Below are positions 42,564-50,283 of a stretch of DNA of 64,000 nucleotides, piece by piece. Both the position numbers and the translations under genes were made by a program. The notes under the pieces were generated by a model, which made no database searches, was not told the DNA's origin, and was given only the letters and a program-made list of their open reading frames with translations. The DNA lies in the NCBI GenBank assembly GCA_002837415.1, contig PJCV01000002.1, positions 310,001-374,000 on the forward strand, in the 5' to 3' direction. Numbering within the stretch: position 1 is the first letter of the stretch; every line of letters begins with the position of its first letter. This DNA comes from Actinomycetales bacterium SN12 (lineage in GTDB: Bacteria; Actinomycetota; Actinomycetes; Actinomycetales; Microbacteriaceae).

Positions 42564-43759
42564 CGATTCCTCCTCTGCCGCTCGCGCGGCACTGTGCTCC
42601 AGATGAGATCTTCGGGGGCCGGCTCACGCCCCGTGCGCCAGGCGCCCGAGCTGATGGTGACGGCCGCGACGTTGACGAATGCGGCGAGCGGAACCGCGAA
42701 GAGCGCTCCGGGGATTCCGGCGATCATCGCTCCGCCTGCCACCACGAGCACCACAGCCAAGGGGTGCACCTTGACCGCCGAGCCCATCAGGATGGGCTGC
42801 AGGATGTGCCCCTCGAGCTGCTGCACCAGCAGAACCACTCCGAGCATGAGCAGTCCGACCACCGGTCCGTTGTAGACCAGCGCGAGGAACACCGCCACGG
42901 CTCCTGTGACGACGGCGCCGACGATCGGCACGAACGAGCCGAGGAACACGAGCACGGCCACGGGGATGGGCATGGGCACGCCGAGCAGGGCGGCGCCGAC
43001 GCCGATGCCGACGGCGTCGATGCCGGCGACGAACATCTGCGTGCGCGCGTAGTTGACGACGGTGGCCCAGCCGTTGCGGGCTCCGGCGTCGGCCGCAGGC
43101 CGGGCGGTGCGCGGGAACAGCTTGAGCGTCCAGCGCCAGATGCCTGCCCCGTCGGCGAGCAGGCAGATGAGGATGAACAGCGCGAGCAGCGTGCCGGTGA
43201 GGATGTGGGCAGCCGTGCCGGTGACCGCGAGCGCGCCGTTCAGCAGCAGATCGGCCTGCTCGTCCAGCAGGCCGATGCCCTGCTGGATGTACGCGTCGAT
43301 CTGCTGTTCGGTGAGCTGCAGCGGGCCGTCGAGAAGGAAGGCGCGCACCTGCTGGATGGCATCCATCGTCTTGGCCTGCACGTCGGGCAGCTGCGCCCGC
43401 ACCTGCCACACCACCAGCCACAGCAGTCCCGTGACGACCGCGATCGTTCCGAGGACCGTGACCGCGATCGCGAGCCAGCGGGGGAAGCGAGCGCGAAGCA
43501 TGAGCTGGAAACCGGGCCACAGCAGCGCGGTGATGAGGATGGCGACCATCAGGGGGATGACCAGGAGCTTGAGCAGCATCACCAGCCAGATGAACAGCGC
43601 GATCAGGCCGGCGATCACCAGCAGTCGCCAGGCGTATGCAGCTGTGACGCGGACCGGGGCCGGCACCTTGTCGTCGGCCGAGGTGGTCACTGTGCGGTCG
43701 AGCACGGGTGGCTCATATCGGAACGGATTGCGGAACCTCGGCCTGGGGTCGTCGCTCAT
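42560..43759 (-). CDS. AI-2E/PerM-family transporter
   Basis: A 399-residue membrane protein of the UPF0118 family: seven to eight hydrophobic segments, a large central loop (about residues 115-195) and the family signature ALLGVPMPIPVAVLVFLGSF with FVPIVGAVVTG, then VVLLVQQLEGHILQPILMG. Family members are proposed to export AI-2 or to act as Na+/H+ exchangers; LuxS is encoded nearby, but substrate assignment is only inference. Six bases separate the ATG from a TAGAAT box. Confidence 0.87.
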   Translation of the reverse strand: MSDDPRPRFRNPFRYEPPVLDRTVTTSADDKVPAPVRVTAAYAWRLLVIAGLIALFIWLVMLLKLLVIPLMVAILITALLWPGFQLMLRARFPRWLAIAVTVLGTIAVVTGLLWLVVWQVRAQLPDVQAKTMDAIQQVRAFLLDGPLQLTEQQIDAYIQQGIGLLDEQADLLLNGALAVTGTAAHILTGTLLALFILICLLADGAGIWRWTLKLFPRTARPAADAGARNGWATVVNYARTQMFVAGIDAVGIGVGAALLGVPMPIPVAVLVFLGSFVPIVGAVVTGAVAVFLALVYNGPVVGLLMLGVVLLVQQLEGHILQPILMGSAVKVHPLAVVLVVAGGAMIAGIPGALFAVPLAAFVNVAAVTISSGAWRTGREPAPEDLIWSTVPRERQRRNR

Positions 43760-43765
43760 TGTGCA

Positions 43766-43771
43766 ATTCTA
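43766..43771 (-). promoter_or_regulatory. -10 box, leaderless promoter of the AI-2E transporter gene
   Basis: Minus-strand TAGAAT, six bases, ATG at 43759. It lies 45 bases from the opposing ycaQ box, so the two -35 regions must overlap. Confidence 0.55.
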
Positions 43772-43816
43772 CGTACGGCCCGAATCGCGCTCGCACCTGA
43801 TGTCGGCGGGTGCGGC

Positions 43817-43822
43817 TACTCT
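43817..43822 (+). promoter_or_regulatory. -10 box, leaderless promoter of the ycaQ-like gene
   Basis: TACTCT, six bases (GGCGCG), then the GTG at 43829. Confidence 0.5.
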
Positions 43823-43828
43823 GGCGCG

Positions 43829-45091
43829 GTGACCGCTCGACCTTCGAACACCCTCAGCGCCGTCGAGGCGCGCCGGATGACGCTGGCGGCGCAGGGGTTC
43901 TCTCGACGCCGGCCGGATGCCGTGGCCGCGCGCCACCTGCATCGGGCGATGTCGCAGCTGGGCGTGCTGCAGATCGACTCGGTCAACGTGTTCGCGCGCT
44001 CCCACTACATGCCGATGTTCTCGCGGCTGGGTCCGTACGACCCCGCTCTGCTGGATCGCTCTTTCGTGTCGCGAACGACGCACTACGTGGAGTATCTCGC
44101 CCATGAGGCGACGTTCATGCCGGTCGCGGACTGGGCACTGTGGGGCTTCCGCATGCAGGAGTGGCGTGAGCGGGCGGAGCGACCGGGCGCATGGGGCCAC
44201 GGGCACAGCCGTACCCTCGACTGGGTGCGCGACGAGCTGCGCGCCCGGGGTCCGCTGCGCCCCGCGGACCTGCGCGACGACGCGCCACGCGAGCGCGGCT
44301 CGTGGTGGGACTGGGACGACGCGAAGATCGCGCTCGAGCACCTGTGGCGCCGCGGAGAGGTGGCGATCGCCGGCCGGGTGGGGTTCGAGCGGCGCTACGG
44401 TCTGGCGGCGCAGATCATCCCGTCGGCGATCCATGACACCGTGATCCCCCGCGCTGACGCGGTGCGCGAGCTGGTGCGGCGCGCGGCGCGATCATACGGC
44501 ATCGCGACCATCGGCGATCTGAGCGACTACTACCGCCTGCGCGATCAGTCCGCCGTGCGTGCGGCGGTGGGCGAATTGGAAGACGCGGGCGAGCTGGAGC
44601 CGGTCTCCGTTCGAGGATGGGAGCGCGGGGGAAAGCCGATCGCGGCCTGGCGCCATCGCGATGCGACGCTGCCCCGCCGCATCGATCGAGCAGCGCTGCT
44701 GACCCCGTTCGACCCGGTGGTGTGGTTTCGGGATCGCGCTCTTCGGGTGTTCGACTTCGACTACCGGATCGAGATCTACGTGCCGGCCGACCGCCGACGC
44801 TACGGCTACTACTCCCTGCCGATGCTCGTCGGCGACCGCGTCGTCGGACGCGCGGACCTGAAGGCCGACCGGGCGGCGTCGACACTGCGCGTGCAGTCCG
44901 CGTGGTGGGAGCAGCACGCCCGGCCCGATCTCGACGCAGGGCGCATCGCCGAGGAGCTCGTGAGCGCCGCGGCCTGGCAGGGTCTCGAGCGGATCAGCGT
45001 GTCCGGCTGGGGCGACGCGGCGGACGACCTGGCGCGCGCCCTGCACGGCGCCGAGACCTCCGTCGAACGTCACGTGCACCCGCGGGAATGA
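43829..45091 (+). CDS. AlkX/YcaQ-like HTH_42 DNA glycosylase
   Basis: A 420-residue protein of the HTH_42 (DUF1006) family, which includes interstrand-crosslink glycosylases. The N-terminal winged-helix region holds LGVLQIDSVNVFARSHYM; QID matches the catalytic QxD motif reported for the E. coli YcaQ/AlkX branch rather than QxQ of AlkZ. WWDWDDAKIALEHLWRRGEV and LTPFDPVVWFRDR are further family landmarks. It probably removes bulky alkyl adducts. A terminator follows directly. Confidence 0.87.
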   Translation: MTARPSNTLSAVEARRMTLAAQGFSRRRPDAVAARHLHRAMSQLGVLQIDSVNVFARSHYMPMFSRLGPYDPALLDRSFVSRTTHYVEYLAHEATFMPVADWALWGFRMQEWRERAERPGAWGHGHSRTLDWVRDELRARGPLRPADLRDDAPRERGSWWDWDDAKIALEHLWRRGEVAIAGRVGFERRYGLAAQIIPSAIHDTVIPRADAVRELVRRAARSYGIATIGDLSDYYRLRDQSAVRAAVGELEDAGELEPVSVRGWERGGKPIAAWRHRDATLPRRIDRAALLTPFDPVVWFRDRALRVFDFDYRIEIYVPADRRRYGYYSLPMLVGDRVVGRADLKADRAASTLRVQSAWWEQHARPDLDAGRIAEELVSAAAWQGLERISVSGWGDAADDLARALHGAETSVERHVHPRE

Positions 45092-45092
45092 C

Positions 45093-45120
45093 GAACGCCC
45101 TGTCGGATGACAGGGCGTTC
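45093..45120. terminator. hairpin between ycaQ-like gene and lemA
   Basis: Perfect 12-bp arms (GAACGCCCTGTC) with a GGAT loop, placed between convergent genes. Confidence 0.8.
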
Positions 45121-45131
45121 GATCGCAGACG

Positions 45132-45698
45132 TCAGAACTGCACGCGCGGCGGTTCGGAGATCGCGCCGTCGTCGTTCACCTCGAAGAACTCGCGCTCGGT
45201 GAAGCCGAGGCCGCGAGCGAAGAGGTTGTTCGGGAAGACCTTGATCTTGGTGTTCAGCTCGCGCACGCCGCCGTTGTAGAAGCGACGCGCGGCCTGCACC
45301 TTGTCTTCGGTGTCGACGAGCGAGTGCTGCAGCTGCAGGTAGTTCTGGCTGGCCTGCAGCTGCGGATACGCCTCGGCGACCGCGAACAGGCTGCGCAGCG
45401 CCTGCTGCAGGTGCCCCTCGGCGACGCCGGCCTCGGCCGGCCCCGAGGCGGCGAGTGTCTCGGCACGCGCCCGCGTCACGCCCTCGAAGACCTCTTTCTC
45501 ATGCGCGGCGTAGCCGCGCACCGTCTCGATGAGGTTGGGGATGAGATCGGCTCGGCGCTTGAGCTGCACGGAGATCCCACTCCAGGCCTCGTCGACGCGC
45601 ACCTTCAGCTGCACCAGCGAGTTGTACGTCGACCACAGATAGATGCCGACGAGCAGCAGCACTCCGACGACGATCAGTACCGGCCACAGCCATTCCAT
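45132..45698 (-). CDS. lemA: LemA family protein
   Basis: A 188-residue membrane-anchored protein: N-terminal transmembrane helix (residues 4-22), then the long helical LemA core with YNSLVQLKVRVDEAWSGI, QLKRRADLIPNLIETVRGYA and a C-terminal RFYNGGVRELNTKIKVFP. The ATG at 45698 has a GAGGGGGG site upstream; the longer frame is rejected. LemA function is not well understood. Confidence 0.93.
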   Translation of the reverse strand: MEWLWPVLIVVGVLLLVGIYLWSTYNSLVQLKVRVDEAWSGISVQLKRRADLIPNLIETVRGYAAHEKEVFEGVTRARAETLAASGPAEAGVAEGHLQQALRSLFAVAEAYPQLQASQNYLQLQHSLVDTEDKVQAARRFYNGGVRELNTKIKVFPNNLFARGLGFTEREFFEVNDDGAISEPPRVQF

Positions 45699-45772
45699 GC
45701 ACAGCCCCCCTCTTGAACCGACATCCATCCTATGCGCGGATCACTGCGCGTCGGCTGGACGACAAGCCGAGC

Positions 45773-47086
45773 TCAGGCTCCGAGGATGCGCTCGAGGTGC
45801 CGGTTGCCGAACAGCCGGTCGGGATCGAGACGCTCGCGCAGCGCGATGAAGTCGTCGAACCGCGGGTAGCGTTCGCGCAGCTGCTCGGCATTCAGGCTGT
45901 GCAGCTTGCCCCAGTGCGGGCGGCCGCCGTGCGCGAGCATGATCTGCTCGACCGCGTCGAAGTACTCGCGCGGATCGACACGCCAGTAGCGATGCACGGC
46001 GATGTAGGCGGTGTCCCGACCGGATGCGGTCGACAGCCACAGATCGTCGGCCGCGGCGAAGCGGACCTCGACCGGGAACTCGATACGCCATCCGCGGTCG
46101 GCGATGAGCTGACGCAGCTCGCCGAACGCCGCGACGACGTTCTCGGCCGGCAGCGCGTACTCCATCTCACGGAAGCGCACGTTGCGGTGGTGGATGAGGA
46201 CCCGGTGCGATCGATCCGAGTACTCGGCATCGCCGGTCAGCGTGACCGCGAGCCGGTTGAACGGCGGGATCGCGGCCGGCACGAGCCGGCTCACTGCGCA
46301 GAACGCGCCGAACACGCCGTTCTCAAGGACGCTCTCGTCGAGCCAGCGCCGAAGGGCCGGGATGGGGCGGCGAGGCGCCGATTCGGGCAGGCGCGTCTGC
46401 GTCTTGGTCAGTGCGACGTCGGTGTGCGGATGCCAGTAGAACTCGAAATGATCGGCATCCGCCACCCGCTCGCGCAGCGAGCCGAGAGTCTCGTCGAGGG
46501 GCACAGGCGCGTCGAGCGCATGCATGACGAACGCAGGCACGCACTGCAGCGTGACCTCGACGACGATGCCCAGAGCCCCCAGGCCCACGACCGCTCCGGC
46601 GAGCAGCTCGCTGTTGTGATCCTGATCTATGCGCATGAACTCGCCTGCCGCGGTGACCAGAGTGAGGCCTCGCACCTGCGTGGCGATGCCGCCGAAGCGA
46701 GCGCCCGTGCCGTGGGTGCCGGTCGAGATCGCGCCGCTGATCGACTGCCGATCGATGTCGCCGAGGTTCTGCATCGCCAGCCCGTACGACCTCAGCAGTG
46801 CGGGGATGCGATGCAGGCGCGTGCCTGCGAGCAGCGTCACGCGACCGGTCTGCGGGTCGGCGGAGACCAGCCCCTGCAGGTCGTCGAGCTCGAGCAGCAC
46901 TCCGGGGGCCGCGGCGATCCCGGTGAAGCTGTGCCCTGCGCCGACGGCCTTGACGGTGAGCCCCTGAGATGCTGCCGCCACGACCGATCGCTGCACACCC
47001 TCGGGCGAGCGCGGACGCTCGACGCGCATCGGACGCACGGCCGCCGTGCGGCCCCAGTTCTGCCAGGTTCCACCGGGTCGCGTCAT
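45773..47086 (-). CDS. FAD-linked oxidoreductase of the aldonolactone oxidase (ALO/GULO) type
   Basis: A 437-residue VAO-family flavoprotein. The FAD domain shows VGAGHSFTGIA, whose His is the covalent-FAD site in the family, and SGAISTGTHGTGARFGG; the C-terminal ALO domain has EFYWHPHTDVALTKTQTR and, near the end, GGRPHWGKLHSL with LDPDRLFGN. Related enzymes oxidise sugar lactones or alditols. It overlaps the start of the next gene's partner by four bases (ATGA), so it is co-translated with the deaminase/aldolase upstream of it. Confidence 0.88.
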   Translation of the reverse strand: MTRPGGTWQNWGRTAAVRPMRVERPRSPEGVQRSVVAAASQGLTVKAVGAGHSFTGIAAAPGVLLELDDLQGLVSADPQTGRVTLLAGTRLHRIPALLRSYGLAMQNLGDIDRQSISGAISTGTHGTGARFGGIATQVRGLTLVTAAGEFMRIDQDHNSELLAGAVVGLGALGIVVEVTLQCVPAFVMHALDAPVPLDETLGSLRERVADADHFEFYWHPHTDVALTKTQTRLPESAPRRPIPALRRWLDESVLENGVFGAFCAVSRLVPAAIPPFNRLAVTLTGDAEYSDRSHRVLIHHRNVRFREMEYALPAENVVAAFGELRQLIADRGWRIEFPVEVRFAAADDLWLSTASGRDTAYIAVHRYWRVDPREYFDAVEQIMLAHGGRPHWGKLHSLNAEQLRERYPRFDDFIALRERLDPDRLFGNRHLERILGA

Positions 47087-48321
47087 AGGAAGGCCTTCCC
47101 CTCGCCACGGTAGGTCGACAGCTCGCCGATCACGGTGCCATCCGAGACGAGATGGTACCGGTCGACGCGCTCCGCCGGCTCGCCGCTCTTCGCGTGCCGG
47201 AACCAGACCCGATCGCCGACCCGCAGCTGACGTGCGGCCGGACCCCGCAGCGGCGTCTGCACCTCGCCCGCGGCTTCTCGTCCCAGGGTGCGCAGTCCTG
47301 CCGGCCACACGGGCAGGGGCTGACGGGATGCCAGGGCCGGGCCGGATGCGATCCAGCCGCCGCCCAGCACCGTCGCGATGTCGTGCGTCGGCTTGCGGAC
47401 GACGTCGAGTGCGAACGCAGCCGCGGGCGCAGGCCGGAAAGAGCGGTACCCGTCGAAGAGGTGGCCGGCGAGCAGGCCGCTGCCCGCGGTCGCCTCGGTG
47501 AGCGACTGGTCGCTGCCGGTGAACTCCAGGGAACCGGTCCCTCCGCCGTTGAGGAACTCGAGGGGCGCCACCTGGGCCATCGCGTCGGCGATCTCGGCGC
47601 GCCTGCGGCGCAGCTCGTCGCGGGAGCGCGCCTGGACCATGCGGATCACCGGGGCGTCGGGTCCTGCGGCATCCCCCTGCCCGGCGATCTGCGCTTCGTA
47701 CATCTGCAGACCCACGAGGCGGAAGCCGGGGCGGCGCACGACCTCACGGCCGAACGCGGCGACGTCCGACGCCGAGTACAGTGGCGACCTGCGCACACCG
47801 ATGTGACCGAGAGACGTCGATCGCAGCGAGGCGTCGACGTCGATCGCGACCCGCACCTCGGGCCGCGTGCCGGGAGCCGCGACCGAGTCGATGAGGTCGA
47901 GGTGGGCGGTGTCGTCGATCATCAGCGTGATGCGCGACGCCGCCTGCTCATCCGCGAGCAGTCGGCGCAGGCCTTCGCGGTCGACGGTCGGGTAGCCGAG
48001 CACGATGTCGTCATGCTGCTCGGCGAGCCAGAGCGCCTCGGCCAGGGTGAAGGCGAGCAGTCCGCGGTATCCCGGGAGCTCGAGCACGGCGTCGAGCACG
48101 GCGCGCACCCGTACGGACTTCGTCGCGACGCGGATCGGGATGCCTCCGGCGCGCACGAGAAGATCCATCGCGTTGTGCCGCAATGCCTCGCGGTCGATCA
48201 CCGCCACCGGTGCGGGCAGGTGCGCGGTCGCCTCGGTCAGCGATGACCAGTGGCGCTGGGGGGATGACCAGAGCGCGTCGGAATCGGATGTCGGGCGCTG
48301 GCCTGCAGTGAGATCGAGCAC
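47083..48321 (-). CDS. alanine racemase-fold PLP enzyme (D-threonine aldolase/D-serine deaminase-like)
   Basis: A 412-residue fold-type III PLP protein. The PLP lysine lies in IPIRVATKSVRVRAVL, followed by GLLAFTLAEALWLAE, EVRVAIDVDASLRS, VGLQMYEAQIAG and a C-terminal beta domain (RQLRVGDRVWFRHAKSGEP). Actinobacterial members are annotated as amino-acid deaminase/aldolase, usually beside an ALO-type oxidoreductase as here, suggesting one pathway; the substrate is not known. The GTG start has a TAGGGT box six bases upstream. Confidence 0.85.
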   Translation of the reverse strand: MLDLTAGQRPTSDSDALWSSPQRHWSSLTEATAHLPAPVAVIDREALRHNAMDLLVRAGGIPIRVATKSVRVRAVLDAVLELPGYRGLLAFTLAEALWLAEQHDDIVLGYPTVDREGLRRLLADEQAASRITLMIDDTAHLDLIDSVAAPGTRPEVRVAIDVDASLRSTSLGHIGVRRSPLYSASDVAAFGREVVRRPGFRLVGLQMYEAQIAGQGDAAGPDAPVIRMVQARSRDELRRRRAEIADAMAQVAPLEFLNGGGTGSLEFTGSDQSLTEATAGSGLLAGHLFDGYRSFRPAPAAAFALDVVRKPTHDIATVLGGGWIASGPALASRQPLPVWPAGLRTLGREAAGEVQTPLRGPAARQLRVGDRVWFRHAKSGEPAERVDRYHLVSDGTVIGELSTYRGEGKAFL

Positions 48322-48327
48322 TCCCCC

Positions 48328-48333
48328 ACCCTA
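48328..48333 (-). promoter_or_regulatory. -10 box, leaderless promoter of the deaminase/aldolase-oxidoreductase operon
   Basis: Minus-strand TAGGGT, six bases, GTG at 48321. Confidence 0.5.
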
Positions 48334-48368
48334 ATGACCCACCTCGAGCGTCGATAGGCTGAAGGCGG

Positions 48369-48441
48369 GCCCCCATAGCCCAATGGCAGAGGCAGGCGTC
48401 TTAAACACGCTTCAGTGTCGGTTCGAATCCGACTGGGGGCA
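48369..48441 (+). tRNA. tRNA with anticodon UAA (leucine by code) but a short variable arm
   Basis: A complete cloverleaf folds by hand: acceptor GCCCCCA/TGGGGGC, a D arm with GG, anticodon stem GGCGT/ACGCT with loop CTTAAAC (anticodon TAA at 48402-48404), a five-base variable loop, T arm GTCGG-TTCGAAT-CCGAC and discriminator A. The genomic sequence continues CG, so CCA is not encoded. A UAA anticodon should mean leucine, yet bacterial tRNA-Leu normally has a long class II variable arm; this one is class I. It could be a functional atypical tRNA-Leu or another tRNA with a changed anticodon. Confidence 0.85.
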
Positions 48442-48460
48442 CGGAGTGACCGGGCGGCGC

Positions 48461-48536
48461 ACGAGCGCAGGCGAACTCGCGAGCGCAGGAGAAATCCGCC
48501 CGATCGGGCCTACCTCCGCGTGTTCTCCTGCTCTCG
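48461..48536. repeat. small palindromic repeat, copy A
   Basis: Begins with ACGAGCGCAGGCGAAC, identical to 58583-58598, then a second CGAGCGCAGG unit, and contains a 14-base inverted repeat (CGAGCGCAGGAGAA at 48480, complement at 48523 with one mismatch). It occupies part of the 199-base gap between the tRNA and ndh; the remainder holds a degenerate tRNA-end copy and the ndh terminator. Confidence 0.65.
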
Positions 48537-48564
48537 ACGGGCCGTGGAGTGGCCGGGGGGACGC

Positions 48565-48587
48565 GTTCGAGTCCCCACGGGGGCACG
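48565..48587 (+). repeat. degenerate copy of the tRNA 3' end
   Basis: Matches the tRNA T-arm/acceptor end (48421-48443) at 19 of 23 positions, including GTTCGA, TCC and GGGGGCACG. There is no anticodon or D arm upstream, so it is not a second tRNA. Confidence 0.55.
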
Positions 48588-48588
48588 A

Positions 48589-48628
48589 AGAAGGGCCCGC
48601 CCGAGCTCTCGCTCTGGCGGACCCTTCT
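48589..48628 (-). terminator. hairpin terminator of ndh
   Basis: 13-bp arms (AGAAGGGCCCGCC against its complement with one mismatch) located 13 bases after the ndh stop on the minus strand, followed by TTC. Confidence 0.75.
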
Positions 48629-48640
48629 CTCAGCCTCGGG

Positions 48641-50263
48641 TCAGACCGTCGTCTCGACGCTCTCGGTCGTCTCGACGCTCTCGGTCTTCTCGGTCTCGGT
48701 CTTCTCGGCGGCGGGCTTCTTAGCGGCCGGCTTCTTCGCGGCGGGCTTCACTTCGTCTCGCTTCGCTCCCTCAGTGCGCCGCTTCGCCGCAGTCTTCTTC
48801 GCTGCCGGCTCCTTGGCGGGCGTTGCAGCGTCGGTGTTCACCGGAGCCGGCTTCCCGGCATCCGATTTCGCAGCGTCCTTCTGCGCAGCCGGCTCGGCAG
48901 GCGCTGCTGCCGGTGCGGCCGCCGGGCGCGGACGGGCCGCGTACTCCTCGAAGGCCGCGCGCGGGTGCTGCACGGCGGCGAGGTTCGCGAAGTCGCGACC
49001 GAGCCACACGTTGTTCCACCAGCCCCAGAGCACACGCCACTTGCGCTCCCAGGTCGGCATCGCCAGACCGTGGTAGCCGCGGTGCGCGATCCAGGCGAAG
49101 AAGCCCTTGATCGCGATGTTGCCCGACTGGAAGACGCCGTCGTAGAGGCCGAGACCGGCCACAGCGCCCAGGTTCTTGTGGAAGTAGTCCTTGGTGCCCT
49201 CCCCGCGCAGCACGGCGACGAGGTTCTTCGCGAGCAGCTTCGCCTGACGCACCGCGTGCTGGGCGTTGGGGACGCAGGTGCCGTCAGGGAGTCCGCCGGT
49301 CTTGTCGGGGACCGCCGCGATGTCGCCGGCCGCCCAGGCACCCTCGACGGGGTTGCCCTCGGCGTCGACGACGCGCAGGTCGGCCTGCGCGGTGATGCGG
49401 CCGCGCTGCTCGGTCGGCAGGTCGCCACCGCGCACGACGGTGGGGTTCGCCATGACTCCGGCCGTCCACACGATCAGATCGCTGGGGATGACCTCGCCCG
49501 TAGAGAGCTCGACGTTGCCGTCGACGGCGCTCGCGACCTGGGTGTCGAGGTGGATGAAGGCGCCGCGCTTGGCGAGGTCCTTCATGACCCACTTGCTGGT
49601 CTCGAGCGAGACCTCGGGCATGATGCGTCCCATGGCCTCGATGAGGTGGAAGTGCGTGTCGTCGAACGACAGCTGCGGGTACTTCGAGATCAGCGACGAG
49701 GCGAACGAGCGCAGCTCGGCGAAGGCCTCGATGCCTGCGAAGCCGCCGCCGACGACGACGACGGTCAGCAGCCGGTCGCGCTCGGGGCCCGCGGGGATCG
49801 CCGCAGCCATGTCGAAGTTCGTCAGCAGACGGTCGCGCACCGCGACGGCCTCTTCGATCGTCTTCAGGCCGATCGCGTTGTCGGCGATGCCCGGGATCGG
49901 GAAGGTGCGCGAGACCGCGCCGCCGGTGACGACGATCTGGTCGTACGCGAACTCGTACGGCTCGCCGATCGGCGGGGTGATCGTGGCGACCTTGTTCGCG
50001 TGATCGATGCCGGTCACCCGAGCGGTGATCACGTGAGTCGTCTTGAGGTGACGGCGGTGCGTGACGACGGCGTGGCGCGGCTCGATCGATCCGGCTGCGA
50101 TCTCCGGCAGGAAGGGCTGGTACGTCATGTACGGCAGCGGATCCACCATCGTCACATCGGCCTCGCCCTTGCGAAGGTGCTTCTCGAGCTTCCAGGCGGT
50201 GTAGAAACCTGCGTAGCCTCCACCGACAATCAGAATGCGGGGTGCAGTGCTGTTCTGAGGCAC
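48641..50263 (-). CDS. ndh: type II NADH:quinone dehydrogenase with a long histone-like C-terminal tail
   Basis: Peripheral membrane flavoenzyme passing electrons from NADH to menaquinone without proton pumping. The 540-residue product has two dinucleotide sites, ILIVGGGYAGFYTA and VVVVGGGFAGIEA, the quinone-site region DGTCVPNAQHAVRQA and a C-terminal membrane-binding portion with FFAWIAHRGYHGL. Beyond about residue 450, where the family normally ends, there is a tail of roughly 85 residues made of Pro/Ala, then AAKKPAAKKPAAEKTETEKT and SVETTESVETT repeats. Confidence 0.93.
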   Translation of the reverse strand: MPQNSTAPRILIVGGGYAGFYTAWKLEKHLRKGEADVTMVDPLPYMTYQPFLPEIAAGSIEPRHAVVTHRRHLKTTHVITARVTGIDHANKVATITPPIGEPYEFAYDQIVVTGGAVSRTFPIPGIADNAIGLKTIEEAVAVRDRLLTNFDMAAAIPAGPERDRLLTVVVVGGGFAGIEAFAELRSFASSLISKYPQLSFDDTHFHLIEAMGRIMPEVSLETSKWVMKDLAKRGAFIHLDTQVASAVDGNVELSTGEVIPSDLIVWTAGVMANPTVVRGGDLPTEQRGRITAQADLRVVDAEGNPVEGAWAAGDIAAVPDKTGGLPDGTCVPNAQHAVRQAKLLAKNLVAVLRGEGTKDYFHKNLGAVAGLGLYDGVFQSGNIAIKGFFAWIAHRGYHGLAMPTWERKWRVLWGWWNNVWLGRDFANLAAVQHPRAAFEEYAARPRPAAAPAAAPAEPAAQKDAAKSDAGKPAPVNTDAATPAKEPAAKKTAAKRRTEGAKRDEVKPAAKKPAAKKPAAEKTETEKTESVETTESVETTV

Positions 50264-50283
50264 AGGGGGACAACTCCTCGTCG

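Noticed and set aside
42560-43759. A luxS-linked AI-2 signalling system with the AI-2E transporter
   Set aside because: The genes are 2.6 kb apart on opposite strands with unrelated neighbours, and the AI-2 role of this transporter family is uncertain.
45773-48321. A vitamin C (ascorbate) biosynthesis pair from the GULO-like oxidase
   Set aside because: The neighbouring PLP enzyme does not fit that route, and the family covers many lactone and alditol oxidases.
48543-48590. A second tRNA or pseudo-tRNA after the UAA tRNA
   Set aside because: Only T-arm and acceptor-like sequence is present; no D arm or anticodon arm can be folded.
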